64,000 nt of DNA from positions 40,598,116 to 40,662,115 of the forward strand of contig NC_058190.1 in assembly GCF_907165205.1 (NCBI RefSeq), read 5' to 3'. Origin of the DNA: Coccinella septempunctata. Lineage: Eukaryota > Arthropoda > Insecta > Coleoptera > Coccinellidae. A program made the translations under genes and the position numbers. The notes under the pieces were generated by a model, which was not told the origin of the DNA, did no database searches, and saw only the letters and a list, made by a program, of their open reading frames with translations. Positions 58,801-64,000 of this stretch are shown here, piece by piece; positions within the stretch are counted from its first letter, which is position 1; each line of letters starts with the position of its first letter.

Positions 58801-61800
58801 TTACATGGTCCATGGGAATAGTTGCAAAAAAATTAAGGGGGTGATTCTTCGTCAGAAAATAGTCCTCCTGCTTAGTTACAGCCCGAAAAGCAGTTTCCAG
58901 TTTTTTTCTTGCGAATCGAAAAACTGACAAAAACGAAATCAAGCAGATATTTTATGCGGGGTAGAAAATCTCGGTGCTGTTTTTCTATGATTGAGAGTGC
59001 TAGAAATAGCTACCCCTAAACATTGCTCCGCAAGAAACTTTTTTCCATATCCGTATTTCAAAATGAAAGATTGATTTTGGATAGCTTGATCCATTCCTAA
59101 TAAATAAGGTCTCTTGTAGTTTCTTGGGAAAATTCACGGAAAAAAAGACCGTAAACAAAGTGCATATCGAATATTTCTGCGTTTGTGCCCACAATTATCT
59201 TGATGAGTATATGTGACAAAAATCTCAAGATGATTTTTTGAGAATGGATTAACTTATCCAAAATTAATTTTTTATTATAAGATATGAATATCGAAAAAGT
59301 TTCTTGCGAAGCAAGGATCAGGGATGGATTTTTCTACCCCTTTCTATCATAGACGAACAGAACCAAAATTTTTTTGATGCCTTCCCGTCCGTATAAAATA
59401 TCTGCTTGATTTAATACAGGAAAGTTCATTGATTTTCAATAAAAAAAACAAAAACTGCTTTTCGGACGCCATCTTCAGGGGGCTGTAACTAAGCAGAGAC
59501 ACAAAAAAGAAAAGACCTTCCCTACTATTCATATTATTATATATATTATATCGCCACAATCAAACTGACGATGACAATAAAATAGGAACGTAAGTCATAA
59601 AAGTCTCACCTCGGGTTTCATAAAGTTTGATCAGGGAATCAACGCTTGATTGATCAACAGAAGACGTCAATTTGTTTTCAATCGATAATTCAGTCATGAT
59701 CATTCATAATATCATTCTCGTATCTCGTATCAAATTATGTTCATACGTCCATTAAATTATTCTCAATTGCTACTTGTTCAATATATTCAGCAATGAAAAA
59801 GTTTCAGTGATTTCGTTTTAGAAACCAAGCGTTGATCGCACAATCAAAGTTTTATGAAACCCACTGTTAAAATATCTTTCTGCGATGTTGTCATACGAAA
59901 TTTTGTTTAGTTATGACTGTATACACGAAAGAGCCAAAGCGTTCAGCTTTTCTTGCCTCAATGTGGTTCTTAGGTACCTAACTTTTCACCTTTTTCAAGC
60001 AAAAAAAGCTTCTCTCACCCGAGCAATAAGTCGATGGTGTATACAGGGTAGGCAAAATTCTTTATCTACTGAGGGAAACTCGAGAACTATGGCAGCTGAA
60101 AGAAAACGGATGACACATTTTCGAGCTCAGAAAAACAAAGAATGGTGAAAACGGATTTTGAGTTATTAGCAAAAAATGAAATTTTGACGATTTCGAAAAG
60201 TTCTCATAACTTTTTTGTCTTCGAAGTTACAGATCTGAAACTTGAACCTTCTACAGACCCCTTTTTACGTAGAATCCACTGACGAGCACCAAATATTATT
60301 TCATTTCGAAACATTAGGCGAACTTTCGTTTTTTTAAATTGAATTTGTAATTTTTGAATTGGAAAAGAAGATTCTGTCAGTAGAATCTACGTATAAAAGT
60401 GGCTGAGGAAGTAAGTTTCAGATATGTAACTTCAAACACAAAAAAGCTATGAGAACTTTTCGAATTCGTCAAAATCCCAATTTTTGATTATAACTCAAAA
60501 TCTAGAAATGATAGGCCGGTTCTCTTTTCAGAATTTGATTGGTCATGAAAAAAGAGCTCGATAATGTGTCATCCGTTTTCTTCTTGCTCTGATATAGTTC
60601 TCGAGATCCCCTCAGTAGATAACGAATTTTGCTCACCTTGTAAATAGAGGCAATAGAGCCATAGATACGAACTTCTGGACAAACATTTCTTGAATTGTGT
60701 TTTCGTAGAAACCGAAGAAACACATCCCAACGATTCAGAATCTGGTTACACCAAAATTTTTCAACCTCACGAAATTTCAGTATAGAGTCCAAAGCGGCCG
60801 AAATAAGAGTAGAACAGGAAAATAGTAATGATGCACTACTTGGTCAGTTTTTTTTTTGTAATAAGGGAAAATCAGATGTGGATAGATATTAAAATATCTA
60901 TGAAATACAAGTATTTCAGTTTCTATAATAGTGCAAGCAAAATTGTCCCAAAATTTGCCGCCCCCTGAAATCTGCCGCCCTAGGCTGCAGCCTACTTAGC
61001 CTCTATGGTAAATCCGCCACTGCTGCTAAGAATTTTTCGGGTACTCCAAGGCGTCCCATGATTTTCCATAGTGCTCTCCGATTCACCGAGTGAAGGCCTT
61101 ACTTAAATCGATATAGGCTGTATAGATCTTTGATTGTTGTTTACGGGCCTTTTCTTGCAGCTGTCGCAGTGTAAAAATTAGGTCCACCGTTCCTCGATTT
61201 GGTCGAAAGCCGCACTGGGATTCAGGTAATAGTTTTCATAGGAGTGGAATTAGACGATCAGCCATAATCCTTGAGAGAATTTTACCGTCCACACTAAGCA
61301 ACGATATGCCCCTGAGGAGGTTGATTACTAAAGCTTCTCTGAAGTCTCCTTCTTCCCAGATCATGCTACAATAGTTGTAACTACAGTAGTTATTTGATAT
61401 TTTGTAGATTTTAGCTTTCAAGGATGCATTTTCCAACCCCATTGGCGTTGTCAAGCGGGGGTATCAAGTACGAAAATTACGAGGCAGTGTTTAGGGGTTG
61501 TTTCATTTTGCCCCTTTACCTAGCAAAACGGATAGTTGTCGGGTATTACTAATTTAGTTCTTATTCTAATGCCACATAGTGAAGGATCCCTTTGAGCGAG
61601 ATTTGTAATGATCAGCATAGCGGATAGTGCAGAATAACAGCAAACGACTTCTCCACTTACCAAATTGATTCTTGATAATGTCCGGATCGGTGTCCTCCAG
61701 TACGGATCCGTTTTTGCCGCCTGGCTCCTCGTTTCCGGTGGGTTCTGCAGTGAGCAGCCCCGTGTAATGGCCGTCTACGATTACGCTGTCCGATCCGACC

Positions 61801-62002
61801 ATGGATTCCAAAGGCGCGTGTTTTGTCTCGGAAACCGCACCGCCATGGTGGCCGTGGTGTTTGTGGTGGTGCTTATGGCCGGATCGGAGGTAGTGGCGTT
61901 TGCAGAGGGCGGCTAGGACGAGGCAGACTCCGGTGGCGAGGACGCTCACCGTTCCCAGGAGACCCATCAGCAGGGGACTGACTGGCATCGATGCCGTTGA
62001 AC
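55893..62002 (-). CDS. C-terminal three exons of a type I membrane protein, probably sidestep-like
   Basis: Exons 61661-62002, 57035-57159 and 55893-56024 join in frame (entry phase 1, then 1, then 0). The first has a hydrophobic membrane segment (PLLMGLLGTVSVLATGVCLV, LAALC) followed by basic KRHYLR, a His-rich stretch (HKHHHKHHGHHGG) and EDTDPDIIKNQF. The second adds ERRSFNNLTKFYKPTEHRL; the third ends KYKGPEVVTSSNRIQESCI. The layout and the PD-I-I and end motifs resemble the immunoglobulin-superfamily sidestep (Side) receptors, which guide motor axons through Beat proteins; the extracellular exons would lie to the right of the window. The end (S-C-I) fits a class I PDZ ligand. The first intron is over 4 kb and packed with a LINE and a hAT-like element. 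Family assignment rests on memory of general features; the exon joins are firmer. Confidence 0.6.
56229..56275 (-). repeat. Isolated 3' tail of the LINE found at 57322-61454
   Basis: The tract (attc)n followed by gctgtatcccgttgccggga matches the tail at 57322-57372 (attc repeats, gctgtatcccgttaccgaga). Only the last tens of bases are present, as in a strongly 5'-truncated retrotransposed copy. It sits in the last intron of the sidestep-like gene. Confidence 0.6.
57322..58411 (-). pseudogene. LINE reverse transcriptase, 3' part
   Basis: The minus-strand frame from 58207 to 57686 contains FIKELQYADDSALIASCSED with the YADD catalytic core of reverse transcriptase, then VEQFKYLGSFINTRANLD, typical of non-LTR elements. 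After a shift, the frame at 57682-57398 has MHIRWFHKVSNAEVL and continues to the C-terminus. The element ends in a (gaat)n microsatellite tail at 57322-57350. The upstream half is separated from this one by a hAT-like element inserted at 58412. Confidence 0.85.
58866..59495. repeat. Inverted repeat inside the hAT-like element
   Basis: The word cttagttacagcccgaaaag at the left pairs with cttttcgga...ggctgtaactaag at the right, and agcagatattttatgc pairs with gtataaaatatctgct. The right arm has an insertion relative to the left. The loop lies near 59100-59300. Confidence 0.6.
59757..59875 (+). repeat. Fragment of the P-like element
   Basis: This segment aligns with 18796-18912 of copy 1: both share ttctcaattgctac, tcaatatattcag and caaagttttatgaaac in the same order. 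No terminal repeats are present, so it is an internal relic carried in the hAT-like element. Confidence 0.6.
60041..60645. repeat. Fold-back family A, full copy inside the hAT-like element
   Basis: The left end atacagggtaggcaaaattc with tctactgagg and ctcgagaactat pairs with the inverted right end (gaattttgctcaccttgtaa). The unit is about 605 bp and is related to 258-898. Confidence 0.75.
61023..61454 (-). pseudogene. LINE reverse transcriptase, 5' part
   Basis: The minus-strand frame 61454-61236 reads EEGDFREALVINLLRGISLL then SVDGKILSRIMADRLIPLL, the beginning of a reverse transcriptase domain (RGISLLS-GK motif). After a frameshift, further pieces (ESQCGFRPNRGTVDLIFTLR, YIDLSKAF) follow down to the hAT-like insertion. 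It is the upstream half of the LINE at 57322-58411; together they were one element before the insertion. Confidence 0.8.
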
Positions 62003-62164
62003 CTGCAGCAAAAGACACTAAATTAGGCAGTGGCTCATAGATTTCATGTTGAATTGAAAATGGGAAAAGGAATATACAAAATATCAAAGTTAATACCAGT
62101 GAATGGTATACAGATAATTCAAAAACCACGATAGGGGCTAGCGCTGGAATATAAGGGCAACCAT

Positions 62165-62700
62165 TTACACTACCGCTAGGTTCCTGATCGAGTGTTTTTC
62201 AGGCAGAAATACTTGCAAAGTTAGATGCGTAAACATATCTAAACCTGGAAAGAAATTATTAAGGATGTGGCATAGTGATCCATTTAGATAGTCAAGCCGC
62301 TATCAAAGCACTGAACATTGAATTTCTATGTCATCGACTCAAAGCTAATATGACAATGCCGAAGAAAATTTAATGAAATAGGCAAGAATAACAAGGTCCT
62401 GGTTCCACGTTCCTGGTCACTATGGAAACAAAGGAAAAGAGGAAGCCAACACACTCGCCAAAAAAGGGAGCACAAATGCCACTTACTGGACCAAAGCTTT
62501 TGTGTGGTATAGGAAAATGCGCCTATTAGAAACAGTTACTGGAGAAGGAAGTAATTAAAAGAGAAACACTCTGGGGAAATCTTCCAGGAATGGATAATTC
62601 CAGATTTTGAATCTGTACGTCATGTTGTCATGCTAGAGTCTGTGAAGGATGGGGTAAAGGGAGTTATCTTTTTTCCATAAAGTTTTGGACTTGTTCTATT
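62165..62700 (+). pseudogene. Decayed LINE RNase H region
   Basis: In shifting plus-strand frames one reads HLDSQAAIKAL and then FHVPGHYGNKGKEEANTLAK, the hallmark VPGH-G-GNE-AD-LA of the RNase H domain found at the C-terminus of many LINEs. Stops and shifts break it. Confidence 0.55.
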
Positions 62701-62751
62701 TGTGAAAGATCGGTACAATTAGGAGTCCAAGGCAACAAATCAGCTATGTCA

Positions 62752-63688
62752 AGCTGACACCCCCAAATGCGAATTTTGAAACAAAAATTTCAGGGTCGTT
62801 TGTCCATCGTAGGTCCATGTTTGTCCACCTTTTTTTTTCATTTGTCCAGACACAGTTTGAGAGATATGGAAAAATAAGTTTCCTGAGCAGCTCAGCCAAA
62901 TTGGGTTAAGTTAAAAACTCGTCAAGACCGAACGGTTGTGCCGAGATGGATTAAATTTTCAGATTTATTACTAGAATAGTTGCTCTTTCAGAATATGTAT
63001 CACATTTCCATCTACGGTTACTTTTATTGAGAGATAGACGACTCGAAAGCTGACCTTCAAAATACACTGAAAAAGCTGTTTTCAGTTGAAAATTCGTCAA
63101 GACCGAACGGTTGCACCTAGATGAATGAAATCCTCAGATTTATTACCAGAAGAGTTGCTCTTTCAGAATGTGTATCACATTTCCAACTTAGGTTGGACAA
63201 ACGATCTATACCATCAAAAATACGTTCCTACAATTTGGGGGTGCAGCTCAGAAAATGCACCGAAACAACTTCTTTTTCCATATCTCTCAAACCGGGACAA
63301 ATGAAAATAAAAGGTGGACAAACATAGATCTACGATGGACAAATGAACCTGAAATTTTGGTTTAAAATTTTCATTTGGGGGTGCCAACTTCACACCTTCA
63401 AAAATTTTCAAAGATTGATTTGTATGGTTCTGTGGGTGGACAAATAAAAAAATTGGTGGACAAAATTGGACTTAAGCTGGACAAACGATCTGTAGATCCA
63501 AATCCAAAATAAGTTTTTGCGATTTGGGGGTGCTGCTCAGAAAATGAACCGAAAAAGAGCTTTTTCGATATATCTAAAACGGTGCCTGGTCAAATGAAAA
63601 AAAAAGGGTGAAAAAACATGGTCCTACGATGGACAAACGAGCCTGAAATTTTTGTTTCAAAATTCGCATTTGGGGGTGCCAGCTTCCA
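62752..63688. repeat. Large inverted repeat with tgggggtgcc ends enclosing a tandem array
   Basis: The left arm (agctgacacccccaaatgcg, then cgtttgtccatcgtaggtcc) returns inverted at 63600-63688. Extra partial copies of the same arm stand at about 63226-63400 (direct orientation). Words such as tggacaaa and tttgtcca recur many times. Between the arms lies array 2 of the 175-bp tandem repeat. Confidence 0.65.
62905..63195 (+). repeat. Tandem repeat of 175-bp units, array 2
   Basis: The words ctcgtcaagaccgaacggtt (62917) and attcgtcaagaccgaacgg (63092) are 175 bp apart, each followed by a gagttgctctttcagaa-type block. The unit is the same as in array 1 at 21131-21560. Confidence 0.7.
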
Positions 63689-63769
63689 TTGCTGTCTTTA
63701 CCCCCTTACGGTTGGCGTGATAGTCCTGTGGTATAAACTCCTCTAAGGATTGGTGCATGCACACTTTTT

Positions 63770-63985
63770 CTATAGTGTCGGTCTCGCTATTTTGTAGCCA
63801 GTCCTCGTATTCTTCACTTTTGATGGTCCTTTTTTTGTTTTTAGCTTCAAAGATTCCGAAGTTTCACTGGTTTTCTTGTCAATTCCGCAAACCAATATAT
63901 CACCAGTTATGATGATTTCCACGGGGTAGCAATTGACCCTTTCTAGCAATTTTAACACGACGGGGAATTTTCCTGAGAATGACAC
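63770..63985 (-). pseudogene. Fragment of a LINE endonuclease domain
   Basis: The 71-codon frame includes LLERVNCYPVEIIITGDILV and CGIDKKTSETSESL, which resembles the stretch around GDFN in the exonuclease-endonuclease-phosphatase domain of non-LTR retrotransposons. The essential GDFN appears changed to GDIL, and no other part of the domain is in the window. Confidence 0.45.
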
Positions 63986-64000
63986 ATAAAAACTCTCGCC

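Larger units (their letters stand above)
58412..61022. mobile_element. hAT-like DNA element inserted into the LINE
   Basis: Inverted ends CAGTGGCGGATTTA are flanked by an exact 8-bp duplication CTGCTAAG (58404-58411, 61023-61030). The sub-terminal blocks with tgccgcc words are also inverted. The ends and 8-bp duplication fit hAT. No transposase frame is present. The 2.6-kb interior is itself a patchwork: an inverted repeat at 58866-59495, a fragment of the P-like element (59757-59875) and a family A fold-back (60041-60645). Confidence 0.85.

Noticed and set aside
61665..61916. 83-codon plus-strand open frame
   Set aside because: It is antisense to the membrane-segment exon of the sidestep-like gene, which joins in frame to two further exons.

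Overview
This window looks like nuclear DNA of an insect. It is AT-rich, its genes are split by GT-AG introns, many of them short, and the proteins have clear animal orthologues: PIAS, GCP4, NEDD1 and mRpS23. The spaces between genes and the introns are filled with inverted-repeat (fold-back) elements, mariner, P-like and hAT-like DNA transposons and decayed LINEs. The mix of elements would suit a beetle, but the species cannot be fixed from the sequence alone. No bacterial-type operon, CRISPR array, rRNA or convincing tRNA was seen.

Layout. 0-15 kb is gene-poor and carries several fold-back elements (258-898, 899-2753, 4059-4494, 4611-5407, 10645-11314) and one CpG-rich patch (2.9-3.4 kb). 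15.2-20.9 kb (+) is a type II transmembrane collagen with five exons and two candidate last exons; a dead mariner lies in intron 1 and a P-like element in intron 3. 21-28.9 kb is repeats only. 28.97-32.54 kb (-) is NEDD1. A second P-like element lies at 33.15-34.58 kb in the opposite orientation. 35.02-35.67 kb (-) is mRpS23, which is divergent from PIAS (36.37-48.87 kb, +, nine exons). 50.52-53.99 kb (-) is GCP4/TUBGCP4 with nine exons. 55.89-62.00 kb (-) holds the last three exons of a membrane protein that resembles the sidestep family, with an intron filled by a LINE that is itself split by a hAT-like element. 62-64 kb is decayed LINE pieces and a large inverted repeat around a tandem array.

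The exon structures of the five complete genes were joined by hand. Every proposed junction is GT-AG and keeps the reading frame from start codon to stop codon. NEDD1 and GCP4 both act on the gamma-tubulin ring complex and lie about 18 kb apart on the same strand. PIAS is a nuclear SUMO ligase, mRpS23 a mitoribosomal protein, and the other two genes are cell-surface proteins, so the neighbourhood is not a functional operon.

The most interesting signals are a pair of related P-like elements with perfect 8-bp target duplications (one inserted exactly at the centre of a palindrome), very long near-perfect hairpins, alternative last exons of the collagen, a frame-preserving candidate cassette exon in PIAS, and a satellite-like unit shared by two places 42 kb apart.
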